Program-made: the position numbers and the translations under genes | The notes under the pieces: model-generated | What the model was told of the DNA's origin: nothing | Database searches by the model: none | What the model saw: only the letters and a program-made list of their open reading frames with translations | Shown: positions 54,797 to 64,000 of the stretch, piece after piece | How positions within the stretch are numbered: the stretch's first letter is position 1 | Layout of the letters: each line of letters begins with the position of its first letter | NCBI RefSeq assembly: GCF_002240355.1 | Contig: NZ_CP016353.1 | Location: forward strand, 1 to 64,000 | Direction of reading: 5' to 3' | Length of the DNA stretch: 64,000 nucleotides | Source of the DNA: Prauserella marina | Lineage (GTDB): Bacteria; Actinomycetota; Actinomycetes; Mycobacteriales; Pseudonocardiaceae

Positions 54797-55741
54797 ATGA
54801 CCGTTGCCATTCTCCGGCGTACCGCGATTCTGCTGGCCAGCGTGCTCGCGGCGTCCATTGTGGTTTTTCTCTTCATGGCCGTGCTTCCGGGAGATCCGGC
54901 GCAGGTGGCGCTGGGTGTCAACGCGACTCCCGAACTCGTCGAACGCACCCGCCAGGAGTTCGGCCTCGACCGGCCGTTGCTCACCCAGTATCTGGAGTGG
55001 ATGGGCGGTGTTCTCACCGGAGACTTCGGAACTTCCTACGTCACAAGGGAAGCCATTGGCCCTCAGCTGCTCGACCGGCTCGGCGTGACACTGTGGCTCG
55101 TGGGGGCGGGCATGCTCGTAGCGTTGCTGATCGCCATTCCGTTCGGCACCGTCGCCGCCGTCCGGCACCGCAAACCCAGCGGTGCGCTGGTGTCGGCGCT
55201 GTCCCAGTTCGGTGTTGCCGTTCCTGCCTTTCTGGCCGGAATCGTCCTCGTGCAGATTTTCGCGGTGCGCCTCGGCTGGTTGCCTTCCGGTGGCTGGACA
55301 CCGCCGAACCAGGACCCGGTCGAATGGTTGCGCGGATTGATACTGCCCGCCCTTTCGCTCGGCCTCGTGCAAGGTGCCGTGCTGACGCGTTACGTGCGCT
55401 CGGCGGTGCTCGACGTCGGAAGGGAGGACTACATTCGCACCGCGAGGTCGAAAGGGCTGCGGCCTTATCCGGCACTGGTGCGGCACGGGTTGCGCAACGC
55501 GGCCATTCCCGTTGTCACCGTGCTGGGGTTGCAGCTCGCGACTCTGCTGGTCGGTGCCGTCGTCGTCGAGAAGGTGTTCGTGCTGCCAGGCATGGGGAGC
55601 ATGCTGCTCGACTCCGTCGCGGCGCGGGATCTGTTGACGGTGCAAGGAATCGTACTCGTGCTCGTCGTCGCCGTCCTCGTCGTCAACTTCGTGGTCGACG
55701 TGCTTTACGCCGTGCTCGATCCCCGGCTGCGGGCGTCGTGA
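54797..55741 (+). CDS. ABC transporter permease, DppB type
   Basis: 314 aa. Six membrane spans; starts AILRRTAILLASVLAASIVV. BPD_transp_1 signature near residue 215 (REDYIRTARSKGLRPYPALV), with FGLDRPLLTQYLEWMGGVLT near the N terminus, both typical of DppB/OppB. 16 bp after the binding protein; stop overlaps the next start (TGATG). Confidence 0.94.
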   Translation: MTVAILRRTAILLASVLAASIVVFLFMAVLPGDPAQVALGVNATPELVERTRQEFGLDRPLLTQYLEWMGGVLTGDFGTSYVTREAIGPQLLDRLGVTLWLVGAGMLVALLIAIPFGTVAAVRHRKPSGALVSALSQFGVAVPAFLAGIVLVQIFAVRLGWLPSGGWTPPNQDPVEWLRGLILPALSLGLVQGAVLTRYVRSAVLDVGREDYIRTARSKGLRPYPALVRHGLRNAAIPVVTVLGLQLATLLVGAVVVEKVFVLPGMGSMLLDSVAARDLLTVQGIVLVLVVAVLVVNFVVDVLYAVLDPRLRAS

Positions 55742-56556
55742 TGGCGCGCAACGCCGGACTGTGGGCCGGTACGTTCCTTGTCGTGCTCGTCGTTGCCGTC
55801 GCACTCGTCTCGTTCTTCTGGACACCGCACGATCCTTCGCTCGTCGACGCGAGCGTCCGGCTGCTCGGGCCTTCCGGCGACCATCTACTCGGGACGGACA
55901 AGTTCGGGAGGGACGTCGCGAGTCAGGTGATGGTCGGCGCGCGGACGACGTTGTATGTCGGCGTCGTCGCCGTCGGTATCGCCGCTGTCATCGGTGTTCC
56001 GCTCGGTGTCCTCGCCGGAATGGGCGCCAGGTGGCTCGGTGAGCTGATCATGCGGGTCAACGACCTCGTGCTCGCGTTTCCGGCACTGCTGCTCGCGATC
56101 ATGCTCGGTGCGGTCTACGGCGCGAGCACGCTCACCGCGATGATCGCGATCGGTGTCGCGACCGTGCCCTCGTTCGCCCGCGTCGCGAGGGCGGGAACTC
56201 TTCAGGTGATGAGTACCGAGTACGTGCTCGCGGCAAGAGCGGGCGGCAGGTCGAAGCCGTGGATCGCGATGCGGCACGTACTGCCCAACATTTCCGGAAT
56301 CGTGCTCGTGCAGTCGTCGGTGTCCTTCGCCATCGCCGTGCTCGCCGAAGCGGCGTTGTCGTTCCTCGGATTCGGGACGGCGCCGCCAACGCCTTCCTGG
56401 GGAAGGATGTTGCAGGAGTCGCAGGAACTGCTCGCCGTCGATCCGCGGCTCGCGCTCGTTCCCGGTGCGGCCATCGCGGTCGCGGTACTCGGCTTCAACC
56501 TGCTCGGCGACGGTCTGCGCGACCGGTTCGATCCCCGGCTGGAGGTGCGGCGGTGA
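55741..56556 (+). CDS. ABC transporter permease, DppC type
   Basis: 271 aa from MARNAGLWAGTFLVVLVVAV. Features of DppC/OppC: HLLGTDKFGRDVASQVMVGA, the EAA loop STEYVLAARAGGRSKPWIAM with MRHVLPNISGIVLV, and LSFLGFGTAPPTPSWGRMLQ. Pairs with DppB. Overlaps the ATPase gene by GTGA. Confidence 0.94.
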   Translation: MARNAGLWAGTFLVVLVVAVALVSFFWTPHDPSLVDASVRLLGPSGDHLLGTDKFGRDVASQVMVGARTTLYVGVVAVGIAAVIGVPLGVLAGMGARWLGELIMRVNDLVLAFPALLLAIMLGAVYGASTLTAMIAIGVATVPSFARVARAGTLQVMSTEYVLAARAGGRSKPWIAMRHVLPNISGIVLVQSSVSFAIAVLAEAALSFLGFGTAPPTPSWGRMLQESQELLAVDPRLALVPGAAIAVAVLGFNLLGDGLRDRFDPRLEVRR

Positions 56557-57317
56557 GTCTGCTCGACGTGCGCGACCTCGTGGTGGCCGGTCGCGAAGGG
56601 GTGCTCGTCGACCACGTTTCCTTCGACATCGACGAAGGTGAGCGGGTGGGTCTGATCGGCGCTTCCGGCTCGGGCAAGTCGCTCACCGCGCTTGCCCTCA
56701 TGGGCCTGCTCCCCGAGGGGCTTTCCCACTCCGGCTCGATCCGGTTCGATGGCGGCGAACTGGTCGGTGCCTCGGAGCGGGCGCTCTCGCGGCGCAGGGG
56801 TACGGATCTCTCGATGGTGTTCCAGGAACCCATGACCGCGCTCAACCCTGCCATGCGGATCGGCAAGCAGGTGGCCGAAACGATGACCGTGCACGGAACC
56901 CGAGACAGGGCAGGGGCGAGAAGAGCCGCCGTCGAATTGCTGGATCTCGTCGGCCTCGCGCACACGGCCAGGGCTTATCCACACCAGCTTTCCGGAGGGC
57001 AGCGGCAGCGGGTCGTGCTCGCGATCGCGTTCGCCAACAGTCCGCGGTTGCTGGTGTGCGACGAGCCGACCACCGCGCTCGACGTCACCGTTCAGGCGCG
57101 CATCCTCGAACTGATCACGACTGGTGTCCGCGAGCGGGGCAGTTCGTTGCTGTTCATCAGCCACGATCTCGCGGTCGTCGCCTCCGTGTGCGAACGCGTT
57201 CTCGTACTCGACGAGGGCAGGATCGTCGAACACGGCCCGACCGGCGACGTACTGCGAACCCCCCGGCACGAGTACACCGCGAGACTGCTCGCCGCGTCCT
57301 CATGGGAGGTGTCATGA
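56553..57317 (+). CDS. ABC transporter ATPase, DppD type
   Basis: 254 aa from GTG. Walker [17 protein letters not shown], signature [17 protein letters not shown], Walker [15 protein letters not shown] and H-loop [11 protein letters not shown]. Shorter than E. coli DppD (about 330) because the C-terminal oligopeptide-ATPase domain is largely missing. A TTATCCACA in its codons (56975) is part of the AYPHQ motif. Overlaps the next gene (ATGA). Confidence 0.94.
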   Translation: MSLLDVRDLVVAGREGVLVDHVSFDIDEGERVGLIGASGSGKSLTALALMGLLPEGLSHSGSIRFDGGELVGASERALSRRRGTDLSMVFQEPMTALNPAMRIGKQVAETMTVHGTRDRAGARRAAVELLDLVGLAHTARAYPHQLSGGQRQRVVLAIAFANSPRLLVCDEPTTALDVTVQARILELITTGVRERGSSLLFISHDLAVVASVCERVLVLDEGRIVEHGPTGDVLRTPRHEYTARLLAASSWEVS

Positions 57318-58078
57318 TCGCCGTCGAACAGGTGTGGCGCACGTACCGGAGGCCGAGGGAAGTGGCCGCGTTGCGTGGCGTCTCGTGCGAGATCACGAAG
57401 GGGCAGCGGTTCGGAATCGTCGGCGAATCCGGCTCCGGGAAGTCCACATTGGTCAGAATCATGGCCGCGCTCGACAGGCCGACATCGGGCACGGTGTCCT
57501 TCGAGGGAACCCGGATCGACCGGCTTTCCGACCGTGAACTCCGCTTTCTGCGCAACAGGTTGCAAATCGTCTTCCAGGATCCGATGGGTTCGCTCGATCC
57601 GCGCATGCGAGTGCGCGACATCGTGAGTGAACCGCTCGGCCGCGCGCGGGATCGTCACGAGAGGGCCGCCGAGCTTCTCGCGGCGGTGGGGCTTTCTCCT
57701 GACGCGGGCCGGAAGTACCCGCACCAGTTCTCCGGAGGGCAACGACAACGGATCTCGCTGGCGAGAGCACTGGCTCCGCGACCGAAGGTACTCGTAGCCG
57801 ACGAGGCGGTCAGCGCGCTCGACGTGCTGGTGAGGATGCAGATCCTCGAACTCGTCACCGAGCTGGTCGACACATTCGACCTGACCCTGGTGTTCGTCTC
57901 GCACGATCTCGCCGTGGTGCGCCACGTGTGCGACACCGTCGCGGTCATGCGGGAGGGCGTCATTGTGGAGCAGGGCGCTGTCGCCGAGGTCTACGGTTCG
58001 CCGCGGCATCCCTACACGCGGGAGTTGATCGCGGCGGCGCCGAGCCTTTCCGGCGCGCTGGCGAGGTTCGACGACTGA
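57314..58078 (+). CDS. ABC transporter ATPase, DppF type
   Basis: 254 aa from [20 protein letters not shown]; an ATG four codons upstream is possible. Walker A IVGESGSGKSTLVRIM, VFQDPMGSLDPRMRV (Q-loop of the DppF group), signature YPHQFSGGQRQRISLA, Walker B LVADEAVSALDV and LVFVSHDLAVV. Also lacks the usual C-terminal extension. Last gene of the peptide transporter operon; converges directly on the LLM gene. Confidence 0.94.
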   Translation: MIAVEQVWRTYRRPREVAALRGVSCEITKGQRFGIVGESGSGKSTLVRIMAALDRPTSGTVSFEGTRIDRLSDRELRFLRNRLQIVFQDPMGSLDPRMRVRDIVSEPLGRARDRHERAAELLAAVGLSPDAGRKYPHQFSGGQRQRISLARALAPRPKVLVADEAVSALDVLVRMQILELVTELVDTFDLTLVFVSHDLAVVRHVCDTVAVMREGVIVEQGAVAEVYGSPRHPYTRELIAAAPSLSGALARFDD

Positions 58079-59080
58079 TCAGGCGCTCCGCAACGCGCGG
58101 GGGCCTGCCAACTCGGCGAGGCGGGCGTAGGAGTCGAGCATTTCCGCCCTGTCGAAGGTGCTCGTGGTGATCAGCAGCTCGTCGGCTCCCGTCACGTCGA
58201 CGAGCCCGCTCAACAGTGGTGCGACCTCGGCTGCCGTGCCCCAGATCTGGCCACGCAGCGACTCTTCGAGCAGCGCCTCCTGCTTCGGCGTCGGTTCAGG
58301 TATTTCCTCGGCGGCCCTGAGCGGAGGGAAAACCCCCTTCGTGCGGGACTCGACCATCGACCATGCCTCGGGCAGCAGCAGCCGGCGAGCGTCCGCCGTG
58401 GTGTCGGCGATGGCTACCGCGCTCGACACGACCACGTAGGGCCGTGGCCACAATGCCGAAGGGCGGAAAGCTTCCCGGTACGCCTTGATCTTCTCCGCCG
58501 TGGCGGCCTGACCTCCGATGGGAGCGATGACGAGCGCGAGGCCGAGCTCGGCTGCCAGCAGCGCACCAGAACCGGTGGCGAGCACGAAAGCGGGAACCCG
58601 CAGGCCCTCGGCTGGAATCCCGTGTACTCCCGGGTACCGCTCGACGTCACCGGAAAAGTAGCCGAGCAGTTCGCGCAGTTGCTCGCCGAACCTGGCCGCG
58701 TCCCCTTTGTCCCTGCCGAGGGCGTCGCGGATCCCGCGCGTGAAACCGACCGACCTGCCGAGTCCCATGTCGATCCTGCCCGGATAGAGCGAATCGAGAA
58801 CGCCGAACTGCTCGGCGACGACGAGCGGTTGGTGGTTGGGCAGCATGACTCCGCCAGTGCCGACCCTGATGGTCGAGGTCGCCGCACCGATCGCGGCCGC
58901 GAGCACGGTCGGTGCCGAACCGGCGACGCCGGGAACACTGTGGTGTTCGGACACCCAGAACCGGTGGTAGCCAAGCTGCTCGGCTTGCACGGCGAACTGG
59001 AGCGTTTCCCTCAGCGCCGCCGAGGTCGAACGGCCTTCCCGGGTGCTCGACCGGTCCAGAACCGAGATCTTGACGTCCAT
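58079..59080 (-). CDS. LLM-class flavin-dependent oxidoreductase
   Basis: 333 aa, luciferase-like monooxygenase fold (FMN or F420 dependent). Starts KISVLDRSSTREGRSTSAAL, has QLGYHRFWVSEHHSVPGVAG, ATSTIRVGTGGVMLPNHQPL and LYPGRIDMGLGRSVGFTRGI; these motifs match the MsnO8-type LLM subgroup as I recall it. The substrate is unknown. Stop abuts the dppF stop with no gap. Confidence 0.88.
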   Translation of the reverse strand: MDVKISVLDRSSTREGRSTSAALRETLQFAVQAEQLGYHRFWVSEHHSVPGVAGSAPTVLAAAIGAATSTIRVGTGGVMLPNHQPLVVAEQFGVLDSLYPGRIDMGLGRSVGFTRGIRDALGRDKGDAARFGEQLRELLGYFSGDVERYPGVHGIPAEGLRVPAFVLATGSGALLAAELGLALVIAPIGGQAATAEKIKAYREAFRPSALWPRPYVVVSSAVAIADTTADARRLLLPEAWSMVESRTKGVFPPLRAAEEIPEPTPKQEALLEESLRGQIWGTAAEVAPLLSGLVDVTGADELLITTSTFDRAEMLDSYARLAELAGPRALRSA

Positions 59081-59116
59081 GTCAGGTGCAACGCATGAGT
59101 CGCGTTCACATTCCGG

Positions 59117-60325
59117 TCAGCCGACGAGACGCTTGCCGAACGTGCGCCACGCGCCGACCGTCATCGCGGCCATGATCACCGCCGAACACCAGAACGGAGC
59201 CGTGATGCCGAACGCCGTCGCGATCGGCCCGCTCAGCAGACTGCCCAGCGCCGCGCCGCCGACACTGAACAGCAGGTACACGCTGGTCACCCTGCCGCGA
59301 AGGTTCTCGGGGATCACGCGTTGCCGCCACGTAGTGGATACGACCCCCCACATCGAGCCGTGCAGGCCGAACACCACGAGCGTGATCGAGGCGAGCCACG
59401 GCGCCGTCGCCACCGCGAGCAGCACGTGCGTCAAGGTTTCCACGACGAGGCCCGTTCTCAGCAGCGTGGAGTCGGAGAACCGGGCTGTCAGCCTGCTCGC
59501 GACGGCCGTGCCCAGCAGGCCGCCCACCGCCGACGCGGTCAGCAGGAGACCGTAACCAACGGCGCCGAGACCGAGCCGCTGCTTCGCGTAGAGCACCAGA
59601 ATCGCGAAGGCGGCAAGCAGGGTGAGGTTCATCAGGCAGATCGACAGCGCGAGCATCCTCAACACCTGGTGCCGCCACAACCAGCGAATTCCCTCCGCGA
59701 TCTCCTCGCGCAGCGGCCTGCGCTCGACACTGACCGGAGGTATGCGCCGCAGGGCGCCGAGCAACGGAGCGGCCAGCACGAAGCACACCGCGTTTAACCC
59801 GAACGGCAGCGCTGCCGATCCCGCGAACAGCGCCGCGCCAAGTGGCGGCGCCGCGAACTGGTTCGCCACGTACTGCATGGCGATCAACCTGGCGTTCGCA
59901 TTCGGCAGCGCGGCCGATTCCACGATGCTCGGCAACACCGCGTGCGACGCGTTGTCCACCACTGTCTCCGCGGTGCCGAGCAGGAAAAAGGCGAGGTACA
60001 CGAGCCACACCGAGACGACGTCGGTCGCGATGGCGACGGCGAGCCCGCCGACGACCGCACCGCGAATCACGTTGACGGCCACCAGCAGCGCGCGTCGATC
60101 GAGCCGGTCGACGTAGGCCCCGCTGATCAGGGAGAACAGCAGCCACGGCAACTGCTGAACGAAAACCGAACCACCGACGAGGATCGGGTTGTCGGTCAGC
60201 GAGGCGACGAGCAGCGGCGCCGCGGCCAGCGCGACCCCGTCGGCGACGTTGGTGAACCCGTTTGCCGCCCACAGCTTGCCGAAATCGGCGCCGAGCCGCG
60301 GCCGGTCCGCGCGGCGTACCCCCAC
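59117..60325 (-). CDS. MFS transporter, drug-efflux-like
   Basis: 402 aa from GTG. About twelve membrane spans. Between spans two and three DRLDRRALLVAVNVIRGAVV resembles MFS motif A; TWRQRVIPENLRGRVTSVYL (MFS_3 type loop) lies near residue 325. Likely exports a small molecule. Same strand and 36 bp upstream of the LLM gene, so may share a transcript. Confidence 0.86.
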   Translation of the reverse strand: MGVRRADRPRLGADFGKLWAANGFTNVADGVALAAAPLLVASLTDNPILVGGSVFVQQLPWLLFSLISGAYVDRLDRRALLVAVNVIRGAVVGGLAVAIATDVVSVWLVYLAFFLLGTAETVVDNASHAVLPSIVESAALPNANARLIAMQYVANQFAAPPLGAALFAGSAALPFGLNAVCFVLAAPLLGALRRIPPVSVERRPLREEIAEGIRWLWRHQVLRMLALSICLMNLTLLAAFAILVLYAKQRLGLGAVGYGLLLTASAVGGLLGTAVASRLTARFSDSTLLRTGLVVETLTHVLLAVATAPWLASITLVVFGLHGSMWGVVSTTWRQRVIPENLRGRVTSVYLLFSVGGAALGSLLSGPIATAFGITAPFWCSAVIMAAMTVGAWRTFGKRLVG

Positions 60326-60369
60326 GCACGAAAGCTAGCCAGCGGTCGATTCGGCAGGCAACCGAATTG

Positions 60370-61230
60370 TCAGCCGAGCCCACTGATCGCGTCGGCGAGC
60401 ACCAGCACCCTGCGCGCGTTGTCCACGTGCAGGTTCTCGATCATCCTGCCGTCGACGGTCACCACGCCCTTGCCTGCGGCGCTCGCCTCCTCGAAGGCGG
60501 CGATGATCCTGCGGGCCAGCGCGACCTCCTCCTGCGAAGGCGCGAAGACCCGGTTGCACGGCTCGATCTGCGCGGGATGGACGAGAGTCTTGCCGTCGAA
60601 GCCGTACTGCCGCCCCTGCGTGCATTCGGCTGCGAAACCGTCGAGGTCCTTCACGTCGTTGTAAACGCCGTCGAGGATCACCTTGCCCGTCGACCTCGCC
60701 GCGAGCAGGCACAGCGAAAGCCCGCCGAGCAGCGGGCCCCTGCCGGGAACGAACTCGGAGTGCAGTTCCTTCGCGAGATCGTTCGTGCCCATCACCAGCG
60801 CGGTGAGTCGTTCGCTGGAACTCGCGATCTCCTCGGCACGCAGGACGGCGACCGGGGTTTCGAGCATCGCCCAGATCTTCGTGTACTCGGGAGCGCCGCC
60901 CAGTTCGAGCGCGCGTTCGATGTTGTGCACGTCCCTCGCGGAGTTGACCTTCGGGATGACAACGGCGTCGGGACCGGCCTGCGCGGCGGCCCGCAGGTCG
61001 GCGTCGTGCCACTCGGTCTCGATGCCGTTGACGCGGATGGTCACCTCGCGCCTGCCGTAGGCACGCGAAGCCGCCGCGCCGCACACTCGCTCTCTCGCCG
61101 AAGCCTTGGCTTCGGGAGTTACCGCGTCCTCAAGGTCGAGGATCAGCGCGTCGGCAGGTAGCGACTTGGCCTTCTCAAGCGCACGCTCGTTGGCGCCCGG
61201 CATGTAAAGGACGGAACGACGCGGTCTCAC
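60370..61230 (-). CDS. HpcH/HpaI-type CoA ester lyase (CitE-like)
   Basis: 286 aa from GTG. CitE/malyl-CoA lyase superfamily: [40 protein letters not shown] (metal-binding region), [20 protein letters not shown] and [18 protein letters not shown], then [12 protein letters not shown]. Cleaves or forms C-C bonds of CoA esters such as malyl-CoA or citramalyl-CoA. Overlaps the preceding lyase gene (GTGA), so one transcript. Confidence 0.9.
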   Translation of the reverse strand: MRPRRSVLYMPGANERALEKAKSLPADALILDLEDAVTPEAKASARERVCGAAASRAYGRREVTIRVNGIETEWHDADLRAAAQAGPDAVVIPKVNSARDVHNIERALELGGAPEYTKIWAMLETPVAVLRAEEIASSSERLTALVMGTNDLAKELHSEFVPGRGPLLGGLSLCLLAARSTGKVILDGVYNDVKDLDGFAAECTQGRQYGFDGKTLVHPAQIEPCNRVFAPSQEEVALARRIIAAFEEASAAGKGVVTVDGRMIENLHVDNARRVLVLADAISGLG

Positions 61231-62315
61231 GAGGTGGCCTCCTTGTTCGCGGGTGCCAAGTCGTTGGCGTCGCTGTACGCCTTGGCGAGTTCAGGATCAC
61301 TCGCGGCCAACGCGTCCGCCAGTTCGGCGACGACGCGGCACTGCTTCACCGACGCGTCGTCCTGCATCTTTCCATCGATCATCACGGCGCCGGTGCCGTC
61401 TCCCATCGCGGCGATCACCTTGCGTGCCCACGCGACATCGGCGGGCGATGGTGAGAACACCTTCCTCGCGATCTCGATCTGCACCGGGTGCAGCGTCCAT
61501 GTGCCGACACAGCCGAGCAGGAACGCGTTGCGGAACTGGTCTTCACAGGCGACGACGTCACGAATGTCCCCGAACGGTCCGTAATAGGGAAAGATCCCTT
61601 TCATGACGCACGCGTCGACCATGCGGGCGACCGTGTAGTGCCACAGATCCTGCTGGTAGGTGGTGCGGCCCTCGTGGATGTCGTCGCTTACCGGGTCCGT
61701 GCGCACCAGATAACCGGGATGCCCGCCGCCGACCCGCGTGGTCTTCATCCCGCGGCTCGCGGCGAGATCTGCCGGGCCGAGTGAAATGCCCTGCATCCGA
61801 GGGCTCGCGCCCGCGATCTCCTCCACGTTGGCGACGCCACTGGCCGTCTCAAGGATCGCGTGAACGAGCAACGGCCGCTCAAGGCCCGCGCGCGCTTCGA
61901 GTTGTGCCAGTAACCGGTCGACGTAGTGGATGTCCTGAGCGCCCTCGACCTTCGGCAGCATGATCACGTCGAGCTTGTCGCCGATTTCGGTGACAAGGGT
62001 GATCAGGTCGTCGAGCGCCCACGGCGAATCCAGGCTGTTCACGCGGGTCCAGAGCTGAGTGGAGCCGAAATCGGTGCCCTTCGCGATGCGCACCAGCCCC
62101 TCGCGGGCAGCGGTCTTCCGATCGGCCCTCACCGCGTCTTCGAGGTTGCCGAGCAGCACGTCGACCTTCGGCGCCAGATCGGGAACCTTCGTCGCCATCT
62201 TCTCGTTGCTCGGATCGAAAAAATGGATCATCCGGGACGGAAGGGCAGGAACCTGCCTTACCGGCTCCGGTGCGCCCACGGCGAGCGGGGCGAAGAAGTC
62301 CTTCGGCGAGCGCAT
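61227..62315 (-). CDS. Malyl-CoA/beta-methylmalyl-CoA lyase-like enzyme
   Basis: 362 aa from the ATG at 62315 ([20 protein letters not shown]). Same superfamily as its neighbour but larger: [80 protein letters not shown] and [20 protein letters not shown]. The middle insertion ([12 protein letters not shown]) is typical of L-malyl-CoA lyase-type proteins. Two lyases suggest a C3-C5 acid pathway such as ethylmalonyl-CoA or methylaspartate routes, but other pathway genes are not in view. Confidence 0.88.
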   Translation of the reverse strand: MRSPKDFFAPLAVGAPEPVRQVPALPSRMIHFFDPSNEKMATKVPDLAPKVDVLLGNLEDAVRADRKTAAREGLVRIAKGTDFGSTQLWTRVNSLDSPWALDDLITLVTEIGDKLDVIMLPKVEGAQDIHYVDRLLAQLEARAGLERPLLVHAILETASGVANVEEIAGASPRMQGISLGPADLAASRGMKTTRVGGGHPGYLVRTDPVSDDIHEGRTTYQQDLWHYTVARMVDACVMKGIFPYYGPFGDIRDVVACEDQFRNAFLLGCVGTWTLHPVQIEIARKVFSPSPADVAWARKVIAAMGDGTGAVMIDGKMQDDASVKQCRVVAELADALAASDPELAKAYSDANDLAPANKEATS

Positions 62316-62645
62316 CGATCCTCCAGCACTGGCGGTCAACTCTTGCGGCGGTCCCGACTCGCAAGCGACCCTATCCCGGGTCGCCGGGTCGTCGCTGCGG
62401 TACACGTCACGGCCACTCCACTCTGCGCACAACCGCTTGGCTGCTCGTCACCCATCCGGCAGCACCGTCGGACTGAACTCTCATGACCGCCCACCGACCG
62501 ATCACCGACCGTTGGGCGCCGCCGATCGCAGACGCACCTCCAGCCCGCAGACCTGGCGCTTTCCCGCTGGTACCTAAGTTATGTGCCGTTTTGCGTGGCA
62601 CGCAGAACGGCCGAGTCGCAGAAGCAGCAGAGGGAGGCGGACTTC
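62316..62645. other. Divergent intergenic region
   Basis: 330 bases between the lyase operon (minus) and the gene at 62646 (plus). It presumably holds both promoters. The lyase reading frame is open to 62432 and other short frames occur, but none has a ribosome site and good codon use. No RNA gene, hairpin terminator or repeat is apparent. Confidence 0.6.
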
Positions 62646-63287
62646 GTGGCGGTTACACCCGGACAGACCGCGGTGCCGAGTGGGTCAAACGGAACCAGGT
62701 CGATTCCGAGCCGAATGGTCGCGCCGATCGAATTGCCGGCAGGTGTCGACGAGCTTGCCGCCGAGGCGGCGGCGCAGCTTGGCTGGGAGGGCGATCTACT
62801 CCCGGCCATGAAGCTGTTCGGCCGCACTGTTTATGTCGTGGCCAACCTCAGCGCCGAGGCGCACGCCGAGCGGATTGCCCTTGGTATCGATCCCGTTGCC
62901 GACAAGGCCACCGTCTCCACCTGGACGTGGCCGGAACTCGCCGCGAGTGCCCCGCCCGCGGCCGCCGAGATCGTCGGTGTCCTCGCCGTGGCGAGGCACT
63001 GGAGGACAGGACTTGCCGCGACCGTGCCGTTCGCGAGGTACGGCGACGCGGCCATGGTGCTCCCGCGCTCCGCGACGCTGAGCCACGACTACGTCGACAA
63101 CTGCCTGCCGAGGGCGAGGGCCTACGGACTCGCCGTCGTCACCGCGGACGAGAACGCGGTTGTCGATCTCGACCTCGAGGGCAGGTCCGAGCGCATCCTG
63201 CTGGGTGGCGACGCGGTGTCCCGGTGGGTGAATGAGATGGTTTACGAACAACTCGTCGCGCTGGAGTGTGCTGCCGCGGCCGAGTGA
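62646..63287 (+). CDS. Hypothetical protein
   Basis: 213 aa from GTG after GGGAGGCGG. Unrecognised soluble alpha/beta protein. It contains GVDELAAEAAAQLGWEGDLL, VYVVANLSAEAHAERIALGI, a Pro/Ala-rich middle and YGDAAMVLPRSATLSHDYVD; conserved-looking Cys only in NCLPRARA and ECAAAAE. No signal peptide or membrane span. The frame is open 21 codons farther upstream. It lies 19 bp before the next gene, so probably an operon pair. Confidence 0.68.
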   Translation: MAVTPGQTAVPSGSNGTRSIPSRMVAPIELPAGVDELAAEAAAQLGWEGDLLPAMKLFGRTVYVVANLSAEAHAERIALGIDPVADKATVSTWTWPELAASAPPAAAEIVGVLAVARHWRTGLAATVPFARYGDAAMVLPRSATLSHDYVDNCLPRARAYGLAVVTADENAVVDLDLEGRSERILLGGDAVSRWVNEMVYEQLVALECAAAAE

Positions 63288-63306
63288 CGCCGTTAGGCTC
63301 GGATAC

Positions 63307-63960
63307 ATGCGAGTCGTCATTGCCGGTGGACATGGAAAAATCGCGCTGCTGCTGGAGAAGAAGCTCGCGGCGAACGGAGATGTCGCTGTCGGCATCATTC
63401 GTAATGTCGAGCAGGCCGCTGACATCCGTGAAGTCAGTGCGGAACCGGCCGTTCTCGATCTGGAGAACGCCGACCTCGACGAGGTAGTGCAAGTGCTGTC
63501 CGGTGCCGACGCGGCCGTGTTCGCCGCCGGTGCCGGGCCTGGCAGTGGAACGGCGAGGAAGGACACCGTCGACCGTGCCGCGGCCGTGTTGTTCGCGGAA
63601 GCCGCCGAACGCGCCGGTGTGCTGAGGTTCGTGCAAATCAGCGCGATGGGTACGGACGGCCCTATCGATCCCGAGGCTGTCGGCGAGGTGTTCGCGGCGT
63701 ACCTGCACGCGAAGGCAGCCGCCGAAGCGGATCTGCGGGCGAGGAAGCTGGACTGGACCATTCTGCGTCCGGGACGGCTGACCGACGATCCCGGAACCGG
63801 AAGCGTGCGCCTTGGCGATTCCGTTCCGCGTGGTGATGTCCCGAGGGAGGACGTTGCCGCCGTGGTTGCCGAACTCTTGTCCGACACCGTCGCGACGCGG
63901 CGGACCCTTGAGTTGACCGGGGGCAATACCCCGGTGCAGGAAGCAGTGGCCCGCGTCTGA
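63307..63960 (+). CDS. NAD(P)-binding Rossmann protein, atypical SDR (YwnB/BVR-B-like)
   Basis: 217 aa. N-terminal Rossmann motif RVVIAGGHGKIALLLEKKLA, and DAAVFAAGAGPGSGTARKDT, RFVQISAMGTDG and LDWTILRPGRLTDDPGTGSV, which are the hallmarks of NmrA-like/atypical SDR proteins lacking the YxxxK pair. Likely a flavin- or quinone-type reductase or a redox sensor; the substrate is unknown. Complete; 40 bases of sequence follow. Confidence 0.9.
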   Translation: MRVVIAGGHGKIALLLEKKLAANGDVAVGIIRNVEQAADIREVSAEPAVLDLENADLDEVVQVLSGADAAVFAAGAGPGSGTARKDTVDRAAAVLFAEAAERAGVLRFVQISAMGTDGPIDPEAVGEVFAAYLHAKAAAEADLRARKLDWTILRPGRLTDDPGTGSVRLGDSVPRGDVPREDVAAVVAELLSDTVATRRTLELTGGNTPVQEAVARV

Positions 63961-64000
63961 CGCGTGGCTCGTGCGCGAGTCCTGCACTCAGGCCAGCGAG

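Noticed and set aside
56975-56983. Perfect TTATCCACA DnaA box
   Set aside because: Isolated and inside dppD codons for the conserved AYPHQ motif, so likely chance.

Overview
This 64 kb window is the replication-origin region of a high-GC actinobacterium, most likely a member of the Pseudonocardiaceae (Amycolatopsis/Prauserella/Saccharomonospora type). The basis is gene order and protein character, not a database search. It starts inside dnaA and runs dnaA-oriC-dnaN-gnd-recF-dciA-gyrB-gyrA-DUF3566-tRNA-Ile, then tRNA-Ala, ppiA, rhomboid, crgA and class E sortase. It then has the actinobacterial growth and division kinase cluster (pabA, pknB, pknA, pbpA, rodA/ftsW, pstP, fhaB, fhaA, tRNA-Leu).

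Layout. 1-12.2 kb: replication and topology core with oriC (about 1.97-2.2 kb) and a second small DnaA-box cluster ahead of dciA (5.74-5.77 kb). 12.2-17.0 kb: accessory genes (membrane proteins, DUF1801, class IV aminotransferase, AraC, VOC, TrxR-like reductase, DLW-39), a parS-like 22 bp perfect palindrome at 16.6 kb, and tRNA-Ala. 17.1-24.06 kb: an island that looks like a DNA-modification/defence locus. It holds a frameshifted vsr, a C5-cytosine methyltransferase, a divergent HTH regulator facing a cluster of palindromes, and a translationally coupled three-gene operon: a winged-helix/zinc-knuckle protein, a ParB/Srx-like protein and a SNF2-type helicase. I cannot match this to a named system, and it is the main candidate for something undescribed. 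24.1-34.7 kb: small membrane proteins, a two-component system, TetR plus a solitary N6-type methyltransferase joined by a perfect 27 bp inverted repeat, HdeD-like protein, ABC-2 exporter with a co-transcribed XRE regulator, PNPOx-like protein, lipoprotein and Lys-rich membrane protein. 34.8-50.4 kb: conserved ppiA-rhomboid-crgA-sortase-pabA-ABC block and the pkn/pbp/fha operon. 50.7-64 kb: trans-sulfuration-type enzyme, a thioester-domain cell-wall protein with a LAETG sorting signal, a complete peptide ABC transporter operon, LLM flavoenzyme, MFS exporter, two coupled CoA-ester-lyase genes, an unknown gene and an NAD(P)-binding protein.

Functional links. Origin firing and segregation signals (DnaA boxes, parS-like site, dciA as helicase loader) are spread over the first 37 kb. 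Serine/threonine kinases PknA/PknB, phosphatase PstP and FHA proteins sit with the elongation/division machinery they are known to control. The class E sortase at 37.3 kb and the LAETG surface protein at 51.9 kb form a plausible enzyme-substrate pair. Start codons were chosen from ribosome-binding sites, overlaps and family knowledge; several differ from the longest possible reading frame.
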